NCBI GenBank assembly: GCA_012840625.1 | Contig: DUSB01000020.1 | Coordinates: 1 to 8,827 of the forward strand | Direction: 5' to 3' | Origin: Syntrophomonadaceae bacterium | Lineage (GTDB): Bacteria > Bacillota > Syntrophomonadia > Syntrophomonadales > Syntrophomonadaceae | Length of the DNA: 8,827 bases | In this document: one piece after another, positions 1 to 6,393 of the stretch | How the letters are laid out: each line of letters starts with the position of its first letter | How positions within the stretch are numbered: the stretch's first letter is position 1 | The notes under the pieces: generated by a model | What the model was told of the DNA's origin: nothing | The model's input: the letters and a program-made list of their open reading frames with translations, nothing else | The model's database searches: none | Translations under genes and position numbers: made by a program

Positions 1-74
1 TCCGCTACGGGCTACGGGCATATTGCAACGCTTCCGCTACGGGCTACGGGCATATTGCAACGCTTCCGCTACGG
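1..74. repeat. 32-bp tandem repeat, about 2.3 copies, cut by window edge
   Basis: Two exact 32-bp units (1-32 and 33-64) begin TCCGCTACGGGCTACGGG, and the first 10 bases of a third follow at 65-74. Each unit contains a smaller direct repeat of GCTACGG. The 9-mer TCCGCTACG occurs a fourth time at 146-154. The array may continue beyond base 1. It lies in the spacer downstream of fliD, and no open frame or adjoining gene explains it. There are no unique spacers, so it is not a CRISPR array. Confidence 0.9.
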
Positions 75-104
75 TAGTCAATATAGGCGATAGGATTCGG
101 GAGT

Positions 105-149
105 AAGGAAAACGGAGGCTGCTGCATACCCATCAGGGTAAAGCCTCCG
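105..149 (-). terminator. Probable rho-independent terminator after fliD
   Basis: On the minus strand an 8-bp GC-rich stem, CGGAGGCT (142-149) with AGCCTCCG (113-120), encloses a second small stem TACCC/GGGTA (127-131 with 136-140, loop 132-135). The outer stem is followed directly by TTTTCCTT. It starts 38 bases after the fliD stop codon, where a transcript end is plausible. The T tract is short and interrupted, so termination is inferred rather than certain. Confidence 0.55.
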
Positions 150-186
150 CTACGTTATCTACTATAAAATAATAAAGAATCTGTGT

Positions 187-1659
187 TTAGCGCTGCATCT
201 GGCTGAGCTGGGCGTAGAGCCAGTCGCCTTGGCTTTGCATCTGCTGCAGGGCTTTTTCCATGGCGGTAAATTGGGCCCAGTAGCCTTCTTCAATGCGAAT
301 CATGCGATTCTGCATTTCCTCCAGGCGTTTATCCATCCGGCTGATTTCCCGACCCAGATAGCTTTCATCAGCTCCGATAACAGTTCTTCCGGCGGTGCTG
401 GCGATGGATTCCATCTGGGCTTTCAGCATATCATCCAGTTTACGGGCGATACCCTGGGTTTTGGGATCTGCGGAGTCATTGTTAAAAATCTTCATAACGC
501 CTTCTAGATCCTCGGTCAGGGCTGCACGCAGCTGTTTCTCATCGATGTAAAGCTTGCCATGATCTCGCCAATCGGGCGAGGTGGTGATGCCGATGGAACT
601 TAATGTTTTATATTTTGAACCGGTTTCTACTGCATCGCCCACAGTCATGCGCAGGCTGCTGCTTATAGAACTGATTAAAGGATCCGCCCGGAAAAGACCG
701 CTGCGGGCTTTTTCTTCCCACTTTTCAATTTCTTTTTCCTTCATGGCATCTTTCTGCTCATCGGTCAGGGGCGGAAAATCCCGGTAGCGTTTTTCGCCCA
801 GTTTGGTACCTAGGTTTTCCATGATGGCATTATACTGCTCAACAAAAGACTTAATCTGGTCTACCACGGAATCAATGTCTTTGCCCACGGTCAGGGTAAC
901 ATTACCCTCCTGCTTCAGGGTCATGGTTATGCCTACTAGGTTAATCTGGTTGGAGCTAAATTCCATTATCTCTCCATTATTAAGCTGGATTTGGGCATTG
1001 GTACCCGTAGATAATACGCCGTCAGCATGTTCAGTCGGATTATATAGATTGAGGTTTTGCAGGATATTGTCTGCATCGTCTACTACCTTGATATAATTAT
1101 CTGCCCCGGTAGAGGTGGACATCAGGAACAGGCGCCCGACGTTTTCGTCATACATGGCGCGGATACCGGTTTTACCTGACTGCTCGTTGATTTTGGCAGC
1201 GATACTTTGGACGGTATCGCTATCTGTAACTGCAATAGTGGCCTGCGATTCTACATCATCGTTCCCCTGGATGGTGAAGCTGCCGCTGCCGATTGGTCCG
1301 CTTATTGCTGCCGATGATTGGGCAGTAGCGGCGCTGGCAGTTTGAAGAACATTGATCTTGTAGGTTCCCTCCAGGGTGTTGGCTGCGGCAGTGGCTGTAA
1401 GAATTGTTTCGTCTGAGGAGCTCACTGTTTTGGCCTGGAAAGTTCCCTGGAGCTTGAGGTTAAATACGTTTTGCTCGCGGAAAGTTCTCAAACTGTTATT
1501 AATACTGCGATAGTCGTCGCGCTTCCATTCCAGAAGGGTTTTCTGCTGGAACTGGCGGTCGACTTTCATTTGTTCAATACGCATGAGGTTTTTAATGATG
1601 TTCTCGGTATCCATACCGCTGGCAATACCGCCAAAGCGGATACGGTCGATGGAGTTCAT
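187..1659 (-). CDS. fliD: Flagellar filament capping protein FliD (HAP2)
   Basis: FliD forms the cap at the distal tip of the flagellum and guides insertion of exported flagellin. The 490-residue product has the family N-terminus (RFGGIASGMDTENIIKNLM, then a QQKTLLEWKRDDYRSIN coiled-coil stretch), matching FliD_N over about residues 9-107. A flagellin hook-IN-like segment covers about 126-190 (SGSFTIQG ... RLFLMSTSTG), and the FliD_C region runs from about 220 to a helical C-terminus with heptad-like spacing. Length is normal for Firmicutes. The ATG at 1659 is preceded by AAAGGAGG (1667-1674), 7 bases away. It is the last gene visible; fliS and fliT, often next, are not within the 186 bases that remain. 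In B. subtilis hag and flaG separate it from csrA, but here it follows csrA after a 136-bp spacer. Confidence 0.96.
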   Translation of the reverse strand: MNSIDRIRFGGIASGMDTENIIKNLMRIEQMKVDRQFQQKTLLEWKRDDYRSINNSLRTFREQNVFNLKLQGTFQAKTVSSSDETILTATAAANTLEGTYKINVLQTASAATAQSSAAISGPIGSGSFTIQGNDDVESQATIAVTDSDTVQSIAAKINEQSGKTGIRAMYDENVGRLFLMSTSTGADNYIKVVDDADNILQNLNLYNPTEHADGVLSTGTNAQIQLNNGEIMEFSSNQINLVGITMTLKQEGNVTLTVGKDIDSVVDQIKSFVEQYNAIMENLGTKLGEKRYRDFPPLTDEQKDAMKEKEIEKWEEKARSGLFRADPLISSISSSLRMTVGDAVETGSKYKTLSSIGITTSPDWRDHGKLYIDEKQLRAALTEDLEGVMKIFNNDSADPKTQGIARKLDDMLKAQMESIASTAGRTVIGADESYLGREISRMDKRLEEMQNRMIRIEEGYWAQFTAMEKALQQMQSQGDWLYAQLSQMQR

Positions 1660-1693
1660 GGAATGGCCTCCTTTCGGTAAGGGTTGATTTTTT

Positions 1694-1777
1694 GACGCTG
1701 ATTTAGGCTGATGTTTTTATGAAAACTTAAGGTTTTTTGAAAAAATTAATGCAGCGTTATTCATATTTTTCAGCGTC
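1694..1777. repeat. Dyad in csrA-fliD spacer, possible remnant of palindromic element
   Basis: GACGCTGA (1694-1701) and TCAGCGTC (1770-1777) form a perfect 8-bp inverted repeat around 68 bp of AT-rich sequence. GACGCTGAT also occurs at 6514-6522 at the end of the element in front of flgK, and it differs by one base from the GACACTGAT arm of the better copies in this window. I infer a decayed or divergent member. Its similarity outside the arms is weak. Confidence 0.4.
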
Positions 1778-1787
1778 ATTCTGCATC
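1738..1787 (-). terminator. Possible terminator after csrA
   Basis: Reading the minus strand after the csrA stop, ATGCAG (1781-1786) pairs with CTGCAT (1749-1754) across a 26-base loop, followed by TAATTTTTT. The stem is short and the loop long, so this is weak. If real, it would separate fliD transcription from the upstream genes and require a fliD promoter within 1660-1735. No convincing promoter is visible there. Confidence 0.3.
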
Positions 1788-1795
1788 CAAACACA

Positions 1796-2026
1796 TCATT
1801 CCTGTTTATGCCTTAACTTTATTAGTTGTTCGGCGGTGGGGAGGTGTTTGCTGGCCTCCCGATTGGCTGCCTGTATCTCATCATAGACTTCTTTGCGATG
1901 GACGCTGAGGGAACGGGGGGCTTCGATGCCCAGCTTGATGGTGTCACCCTGTACGTCCAGTACACTAATTTCTATATGGTCGCCGATGATAATGCTTTCA
2001 CCTATATTACGACTTAAAACCAGCAT
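1796..2026 (-). CDS. csrA: Translational regulator CsrA
   Basis: CsrA is a small dimeric RNA-binding protein that blocks ribosome access at GGA-containing leaders. In Firmicutes its main target is flagellin mRNA. The 76-residue product begins MLVLSRNIGESIIIGD, and the RNA-contact positions L4, R6 and R44 (in SVHRKEVY) are all present. So is the LGIEAP core at 32-37. A 25-30 residue helical tail follows, as in the longer Gram-positive CsrA proteins that bind FliW. The start is the ATG at 2026, not the upstream in-frame codon at 2047, because the family N-terminus and the ribosome binding site both fit 2026. The fliW stop codon lies one base upstream (TAA-T-ATG), which suggests translational coupling. 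Confidence 0.97.
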   Translation of the reverse strand: MLVLSRNIGESIIIGDHIEISVLDVQGDTIKLGIEAPRSLSVHRKEVYDEIQAANREASKHLPTAEQLIKLRHKQE

Positions 2027-2027
2027 A

Positions 2028-2483
2028 TTATTTCCCCTCCCCTGCAACGGTTTTCTCCTGCGAGAAGAGAGGGTGCTTAGTTTTATAATCGGTTTTTACG
2101 GGAATAAACTGAAGTCCTATTTTTTTCTCAATATTTATAATCAGAGGCGCCATGAGATTAGCGCTTGCTTTTTTAAAATCTTCAGGTACCGTCAGTACGG
2201 TTAATACGATCAGGGGGGGCTTTTCTTTATCGATCTCGAGCTGCTCAAGAATTTCTTCCGGCAGTTCCACCTGAAAAGAAGGGAAAAAGATAAAGGGATC
2301 GGCAGTCAAAAGGCAGACATCAGGTGTTTGGGCTGACTGCAGATAAAAAAAGGGACTCTCTTCATCCAGAGGGATAAGGATGAATTCCTTTTCCTCCTCG
2401 AAAGCCGGCAGACCTTCGGGAAAATGAATGACATCGGCTTCGGAAATGCTTATTTCGCCGAAAACAGCAGTTTGTATTTGCAT
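2028..2483 (-). CDS. fliW: Flagellar assembly factor FliW, CsrA antagonist
   Basis: FliW binds either flagellin or CsrA. When flagellin is exported, free FliW binds CsrA and relieves repression of flagellin translation. The 151-residue product shows the family pattern: an N-terminal strand, then FPEGLPAFEEEKEF (about residues 21-34), a FYLQS segment near 46-50, and a C-terminal strand region with APLIINIEKKIGLQ. Length is slightly above B. subtilis FliW. The ATG at 2483 has GGGAGG 6 bases upstream (2490-2495). Its 3' end carries the csrA ribosome binding site, so the two partners are made together. Upstream, the leader is a palindromic repeat whose edge is 6 bases from the ribosome binding site. 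Confidence 0.96.
   Translation of the reverse strand: MQIQTAVFGEISISEADVIHFPEGLPAFEEEKEFILIPLDEESPFFYLQSAQTPDVCLLTADPFIFFPSFQVELPEEILEQLEIDKEKPPLIVLTVLTVPEDFKKASANLMAPLIINIEKKIGLQFIPVKTDYKTKHPLFSQEKTVAGEGK
2034..2040 (-). promoter_or_regulatory. csrA ribosome binding site inside fliW 3' end
   Basis: GGAGGGG lies in the last codons of fliW, 7 bases before the ATG at 2026, with the fliW TAA in the spacer. It fixes the csrA start and means ribosomes finishing fliW pass directly over the csrA initiation site. Confidence 0.8.
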
Positions 2484-2503
2484 GAAAATCCTCCCTTATG
2501 AGT

Positions 2504-2670
2504 TTAGACACTGATAACACAGCAACATTAATAGCGACCAACGGGAGCATCAGTAGTACCCGTAGGGTGATTTAATGGATTTACACTGATTTTTTCTGGT
2601 GGTTAAGGATGCTATTTCGTATTATGCTTATCCTGATTATTTATGTAGTCTACTTCTGCTCCCTTTTATT
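2504..2670. repeat. Palindromic element copy 1 (left arm with 47-bp insert, divergent tail)
   Basis: Bases 2504-2595 match 3380-3471 with one difference (C2511 versus T3387). Without the 47-bp insert (2521-2567) the arm reads like the copy at 6394-6430. The tail, about 2596-2650, shares ATTATGCTT and neighbouring bases with 6440-6490 of the flgK copy, so those two share more than the arm. A clear right arm of its own is not seen; the right arm at 2740-2780 belongs to the adjoining copy or serves both. Confidence 0.85.
2521..2567. repeat. 47-bp insert within palindromic element, copy 1
   Basis: This sequence begins AGCAACATTAATAGCG and ends CCCGTAGGG. It interrupts the left arm between ACAC and TGATTTA, a junction that is continuous in the copy at 6394. 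It contains a 5-bp dyad, ACGGG (2541-2545) with CCCGT (2559-2563). It is identical to 3397-3443. No target duplication is evident. Confidence 0.85.
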
Positions 2671-2671
2671 T

Positions 2672-2780
2672 GATACTGATAACACTGATTCGATAGATTT
2701 ACACTGATTATTTCTGGTGACTTATTGATTTTTTAAAAAGATCTGTGTAAATCCAGTAAATCAGTGGGATCTGTGTCTAT
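2672..2780. repeat. Palindromic element copy 2 (both arms present)
   Basis: The left arm at 2672-2708 begins GATACTGATAACACTGATT. The right arm at 2740-2780 ends GGGATCTGTGTCTAT. The reverse complement of the right arm aligns with the left arm over about 37 bases with roughly three quarters identity, so RNA from either strand could fold into a long imperfect hairpin. There is no 47-bp insert. Together with copy 1 it fills the fliW/DUF6470 spacer (2484-2799), leaving 19 bases to the upstream stop codon. That spacer holds no other recognisable feature. Confidence 0.85.
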
Positions 2781-2799
2781 TCTTTTTATCTAATCCCTT

Positions 2800-3360
2800 T
2801 CATATGGTGCGGTTGAGTTGGGGATCATACCAGGAGATTTTAAGGTAGTTCTGCTGTTCGATATAGGGGTTGACGCGGCCCCACTGGAACTGGCTATCGA
2901 TCGCTCCTCTATGCAGCTGTAAGTCTACATTTCCCCGGTTAAAATGGAATTCTATGGGATGAAGTTCCCAGTCTATTTTCGGTGGTTGCTGGGGTACAGC
3001 CTTAACATTAAAGTCAAGCGGTGTATCCATGGCAGCAGCAGCCAGATTTTCTACGGTATTGCCTTCCTCCCAGCTGGCCAGATAATCACCTTCGGCGGCA
3101 ATGGTGCCAATGGCTTCCAGGCCTTTCTGCTGGGCTAAATCAGCATAATAGCGGCCGAATTCCTCCGGGGTGCGTTTATCCATATCGGCAAAACACTGGC
3201 GCTGGTCTATAAAAACTCTGGGCCGGGGAGAATGAATCTCCAGCCGGGGTTGCTGAATGTCCAGTTCGACAGCCGGGAGAGTGGTTTTAAGCTGGAGAAA
3301 GGGTTTCTGGATATTGAGCCCCAGAGCAGCAAATTGCTGATCTATACGTATCTGTAACAT
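2800..3360 (-). CDS. YviE-like DUF6470 protein of the flagellar operon, function unknown
   Basis: This gene sits between flgL and fliW, exactly where B. subtilis has yviE, and its 186-residue length is close to that protein. The product has short alternating segments (LQLKTTLPAVELDIQQPRLE, then PRPRVFIDQRQCFADMDK at about 46-63). A helical stretch around 65-108 follows, then a strand-rich C-terminal half with repeated H/N-R-G motifs (FHFNRGNVDLQLHRGAID). No signal peptide, membrane helix or catalytic motif is visible from this start. The ATG at 3360 is chosen because AAAGGAGG stands 8 bases upstream. An in-frame ATG at 3426 would add 22 residues encoded by the neighbouring repeat and has no ribosome binding site. 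Family assignment rests on synteny plus general pattern. The biochemical role is unknown to me. Confidence 0.85.
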   Translation of the reverse strand: MLQIRIDQQFAALGLNIQKPFLQLKTTLPAVELDIQQPRLEIHSPRPRVFIDQRQCFADMDKRTPEEFGRYYADLAQQKGLEAIGTIAAEGDYLASWEEGNTVENLAAAAMDTPLDFNVKAVPQQPPKIDWELHPIEFHFNRGNVDLQLHRGAIDSQFQWGRVNPYIEQQNYLKISWYDPQLNRTI

Positions 3361-3368
3361 CCTTCCGC

Positions 3369-3376
3369 CCTCCTTT
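3369..3376 (-). promoter_or_regulatory. Ribosome binding site deciding the DUF6470 gene start
   Basis: AAAGGAGG lies 8 bases before the ATG at 3360 and within the would-be coding extension from 3426, so it argues for the shorter protein. Palindromic element copy 3 ends only 3 bases upstream (3380), which leaves this site at the edge of a potential hairpin. Confidence 0.8.
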
Positions 3377-3379
3377 TTC

Positions 3380-3532
3380 TTAGACATTGATAACACAGCA
3401 ACATTAATAGCGACCAACGGGAGCATCAGTAGTACCCGTAGGGTGATTTAATGGATTTACACTGATTTTTTATATTAATTACGTTAAGATCTTTCTGCGT
3501 AAATCATATAAATCAGTGTAATCTGTGTCTAT
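3380..3532. repeat. Palindromic element copy 3 (both arms, left arm with 47-bp insert)
   Basis: The left arm starts TTAGACATTGATAACAC at 3380 and, minus the insert, runs to 3471. The right arm, about 3488-3532, ends AATCAGTGTAATCTGTGTC plus TAT. The reverse complement of the right arm aligns closely with the left arm (GACA..GAT.ACACTGATTTA). The element fills almost the whole flgL-DUF6470 spacer, from 6 bases beyond the flgL stop to 3 bases before the next ribosome binding site. Confidence 0.88.
3397..3443. repeat. 47-bp insert within palindromic element, copy 3
   Basis: It is identical to 2521-2567 and sits at the same point of the arm. The internal dyad is ACGGG (3417-3421) with CCCGT (3435-3439). 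On the minus strand it contains the ATG at 3426 that creates the spurious 22-codon extension of the DUF6470 frame. Confidence 0.85.
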
Positions 3533-3538
3533 ACTCCC

Positions 3539-4474
3539 CTACCTCAGGAAGTCGAGAAGGCTGGGTTGGATGATACGAGCACCAGCACCCAAAGAGGCAC
3601 GAAATACGTTTTCCTGCATTTTGAGCTGCATGATTACCTCAGCCATATCGGCATCTTCAGCTTGGGAAAGCAGGCTGGTAAAAGAGAGCTTGGTATCCTG
3701 CAGACGGTTCTGCTGCAGCTCCAGACGGTTGACCCTGGCACCAATGCTGGCACGGGCCGTTAGGAGTACATCGATTTTTTCGTCCAGAGCATCGAGGGTC
3801 TGACTAATTTTTTCTAGATCATCACCATTATTAACGTTACGGATATCGCTTTCTAATTTAGTTAAAATGCCAAAGATACCTTTGTCAGTTGCTACATCAT
3901 CAGGAGCGTCATTTTCCATAAAAAAGTTCTGCATGCCTCCGTTGGTAAGGTTCATGCAAAATTTTGCCCCGACAGCGATTTCCATTTCAAAGGCTTCATT
4001 GTTGCCCTTCCAGATAAATTTACCGCTGTCATCCTGCTGCAGTGGTTTTTCGGTAACATTGGTGCCGGCAAAAATATGCTTGGTACCATAGGTGCTGTTA
4101 GCAATCATCTGTATCTGCTTGTTAAGTTCTCCTATTTCATCGGCAATGGCTTGACGAGCTCTATCATCATTGGTGCCGTTGGCTGCTTTAACGGTTAAAT
4201 CACGTACCCGCTGAAGAATACTGCTAATATCGTTCAGGGCGGCATCGGTGGTTTCCATAAAGTTAATGGCTTCGCCGATGTTGCGTATATATTGTTCCCC
4301 TTCTACCAAGTTAGTACGCAACCGCATGGCTTTAACCAGATCGGCCGGATTATCTGAGGGTTTATTTAATTTCCTGGTGGTGGAAAGCTGCCGGTTCCAG
4401 TTATCCATGGCGCGCATATTATTGTTAAGGTTGCGCCGCAGGTCATTGACTATCATGTTATTGGTTACACGCAT
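3539..4474 (-). CDS. flgL: Flagellar hook-filament junction protein FlgL (HAP3)
   Basis: FlgL forms the second junction ring between the hook (through FlgK) and the flagellin filament. The 311-residue product has flagellin-like ends: MRVTNNMIVNDLRRNLNN, then TTRKLNKPSDNPADLVKAM (about 32-50), and a C-terminus with QAEDADMAEVIMQLKMQENV and ARIIQPSLLDFLR. These pair as the D0/D1 coiled coils. The short central domain (about 125-200) is typical of Firmicutes. The ATG at 4474 follows the flgK stop after 6 bases, and its GGGAGG (4484-4489) lies in the last codons of flgK, so flgK and flgL are probably translationally coupled. One cysteine is present in the variable middle region. Confidence 0.97.
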   Translation of the reverse strand: MRVTNNMIVNDLRRNLNNNMRAMDNWNRQLSTTRKLNKPSDNPADLVKAMRLRTNLVEGEQYIRNIGEAINFMETTDAALNDISSILQRVRDLTVKAANGTNDDRARQAIADEIGELNKQIQMIANSTYGTKHIFAGTNVTEKPLQQDDSGKFIWKGNNEAFEMEIAVGAKFCMNLTNGGMQNFFMENDAPDDVATDKGIFGILTKLESDIRNVNNGDDLEKISQTLDALDEKIDVLLTARASIGARVNRLELQQNRLQDTKLSFTSLLSQAEDADMAEVIMQLKMQENVFRASLGAGARIIQPSLLDFLR

Positions 4475-4480
4475 CAGATA

Positions 4481-6346
4481 TTACCTCCCTACCAATCCCA
4501 TGCGGTTTACAATCACATCAATCTGTTCATCAATGGTGGTGATGAAGCGCGATGCTGCATTGTAGGCATGCTGAAAGCGGATTAAATTAGTCAATTCTTC
4601 GTCCAGGGAAACCCCAGAAAGGGATTGACGCTTGTTGTCCAGCTGCCCCAGGAGCCGATCCTGATTTTCGGCCATGCGGGTAGCTTCCTGGCTGATTACT
4701 CCCAAATCGGCACAGATGGAGCGCCAGAAGTCATCGCTGGTTACATGTTTGAGCATATTACCCCCTTCAACCGCCTCAACATTTTGAATCGTACCGTCTA
4801 CTGTTTTTTCTAATATAAAACTGCTGTTTGAATAAAAGGTCAGCTTGTTTCCGCTGCATCGCACCATGATCTTACCTTCCAGATCCGGTTTTTCATCGAT
4901 GGCTTTTTGTACTGCCAGACCCAGATCGTACATATTTTTAATAGGATCGTTGGCCGGGTTCTGAACTTCTATATCGATGAAATTGGTACCATCATCTATA
5001 CTTATCCTGTAAGTAAAAGAATTAGCAGTTAAATCAACTTCATCCGCATCAATATTCCACCACCCGCTGTCATTTAAATTATGCTTGAGCTGAGCAATTT
5101 TGAGGGCAATGCTACCGTCACCAAAGTTACCCTTAATGGGATCAGGATTGCCTGCTTCTATAACCCAGGTAGGCTGGGAGGCAGCGGCAATGTTTTTGGG
5201 ATCATTGACAATAACCCCACTTAACTGCATATATTCAGCCCAGTTAAGGGTATCATCATCCAGATTAAGCGGTTGTTGGAAGAAATTGCTCCCATCCGGG
5301 TAGATGCTATCGTTGTTTAAACTGTACCCGCTGCGGTGCAGTTTATTAGTCTGAATCACGATGGTTTTAGCCAGTTTATTCAGGTCATCCAGCATATTAG
5401 GAATGATTTCTTTGTATGCGGATGGCTCACTTTCATATTCTGTTCTTCCCCTGATATCCAGCAGTCCGCGCAACTCGCCGCCCTCAATGCTGGCTTTGGT
5501 TTTGGTATCTGCCCAGACCACCATATGCATACCTTGACTGTCTTCCCGGGTATCCAGTTTATTGTATTCAGCTCCCTGTATCAGGGACCGTCCTCCTAAC
5601 TGGACAGTTATCATGCCGCTGAATCGTTTGACGGTACCGGTGCTTTCATCAACAGCGTTTTTCTGTTCATAAACATTTATATTAACGATCTGGCTCAGCT
5701 GATCCAGGAGCAGATCTCTTTTATCTAAAAGATCGTTGGGTTCTTTGCCAGCCACGGATATAGACAGTATCTGTTTGTTCAGATCGCAGATCTGCTGGGC
5801 GATGGAATTTATCTCATCGACTTTAACGGCGACACCGGCATTGACATCTTCGCGCAGTTCTTTTAATTGCCGGTGGGTATGGTTGAAGGCTTCCGACATA
5901 GCCATACCCCGCTGAACCACAACAGAACGAACCGCTTCACTTTCGGGATGAGCACTCAGATCCTGCCAGGATTCCCAGAATTGATCCATGACTCCGCGCA
6001 AGCCATTCTGGGAGGGTTCATTCAAGATCACTTCAATGCGAGCCAGGTTTTCCTGCATAGAGACCCAGTAACCGCAGGTGCGGTTTTCGTGGCGGATCTG
6101 TTCATCCAGAAAACGATCCCGCAGGCGATCGATGCTGGCTACATCTACCCCAGTACCGAATTGACCCACTTTTGTATTACCGGTCAGCATGGGGGTATGC
6201 CAGGGGGTGCTGGTAACCATGTTGGCACTCTGGCGGCTGTAGCCAGGGGTATTGACATTGGCTATGTTATGTCCGGTTACATTCAGGGCTGATTGCTGGG
6301 TCATAATGGAGCGCTTGCCAATCTCCAGACCTCCAAAAATATTCAT
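4481..6346 (-). CDS. flgK: Flagellar hook-associated protein FlgK (HAP1)
   Basis: FlgK is the first hook-filament junction protein, exported with help from FlgN. The 621-residue product starts MNIFGGLEIGKRSIMTQQSA and continues VTGHNIANVNTPGYSRQ, the diagnostic FlgK N-terminus. It ends with GVSLDEELTNLIRFQHAYNA and IDVIVNRMGLVGR, the usual C-terminal D0 helix. The start is set at 6346, because the open frame upstream to 6487 runs through a palindromic repeat and the extra 47 residues have no family counterpart. GTGAGGT lies just upstream (6352-6358). The protein is longer than many relatives: about residues 424-535, between GSIALKIAQL and SDDFWRSICADLG, form an apparent inserted domain rich in strands. 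Confidence 0.96.
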   Translation of the reverse strand: MNIFGGLEIGKRSIMTQQSALNVTGHNIANVNTPGYSRQSANMVTSTPWHTPMLTGNTKVGQFGTGVDVASIDRLRDRFLDEQIRHENRTCGYWVSMQENLARIEVILNEPSQNGLRGVMDQFWESWQDLSAHPESEAVRSVVVQRGMAMSEAFNHTHRQLKELREDVNAGVAVKVDEINSIAQQICDLNKQILSISVAGKEPNDLLDKRDLLLDQLSQIVNINVYEQKNAVDESTGTVKRFSGMITVQLGGRSLIQGAEYNKLDTREDSQGMHMVVWADTKTKASIEGGELRGLLDIRGRTEYESEPSAYKEIIPNMLDDLNKLAKTIVIQTNKLHRSGYSLNNDSIYPDGSNFFQQPLNLDDDTLNWAEYMQLSGVIVNDPKNIAAASQPTWVIEAGNPDPIKGNFGDGSIALKIAQLKHNLNDSGWWNIDADEVDLTANSFTYRISIDDGTNFIDIEVQNPANDPIKNMYDLGLAVQKAIDEKPDLEGKIMVRCSGNKLTFYSNSSFILEKTVDGTIQNVEAVEGGNMLKHVTSDDFWRSICADLGVISQEATRMAENQDRLLGQLDNKRQSLSGVSLDEELTNLIRFQHAYNAASRFITTIDEQIDVIVNRMGLVGR

Positions 6347-6351
6347 AAAAT

Positions 6352-6358
6352 ACCTCAC
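6352..6358 (-). promoter_or_regulatory. Ribosome binding site deciding the flgK start
   Basis: GTGAGGT ends 5 bases before the ATG at 6346. It is weaker than the AGGAGG sites of the neighbouring genes, but together with the conserved MNIFGG start it excludes the longer frame beginning at 6487. Confidence 0.6.
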
Positions 6359-6393
6359 TTTGTTGAGTAGTAAACAATGGGGTCTATTTTTTT

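Noticed and set aside
1..64. Possible CRISPR repeat
   Set aside because: The units are contiguous with no spacers, and there are no cas genes.
1681..1735. Possible SigD-type promoter for fliD (TTAAGTTT and GCCTAAAT on the minus strand)
   Set aside because: The elements are about 3 bases too far apart and the -10 is a poor match. Not supported without experimental start sites.
2362..2550. 62-codon minus-strand open frame covering copy 1 and the 5' end of fliW
   Set aside because: It shares its first residues with the copy 3 extension only because both come from the repeat. It then runs out of frame through fliW.
5867..6292. Longest plus-strand open frame (141 codons) and other plus-strand frames
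   Set aside because: They lie wholly antisense to well-identified flagellar genes, have no recognisable domains and have no convincing ribosome binding sites.
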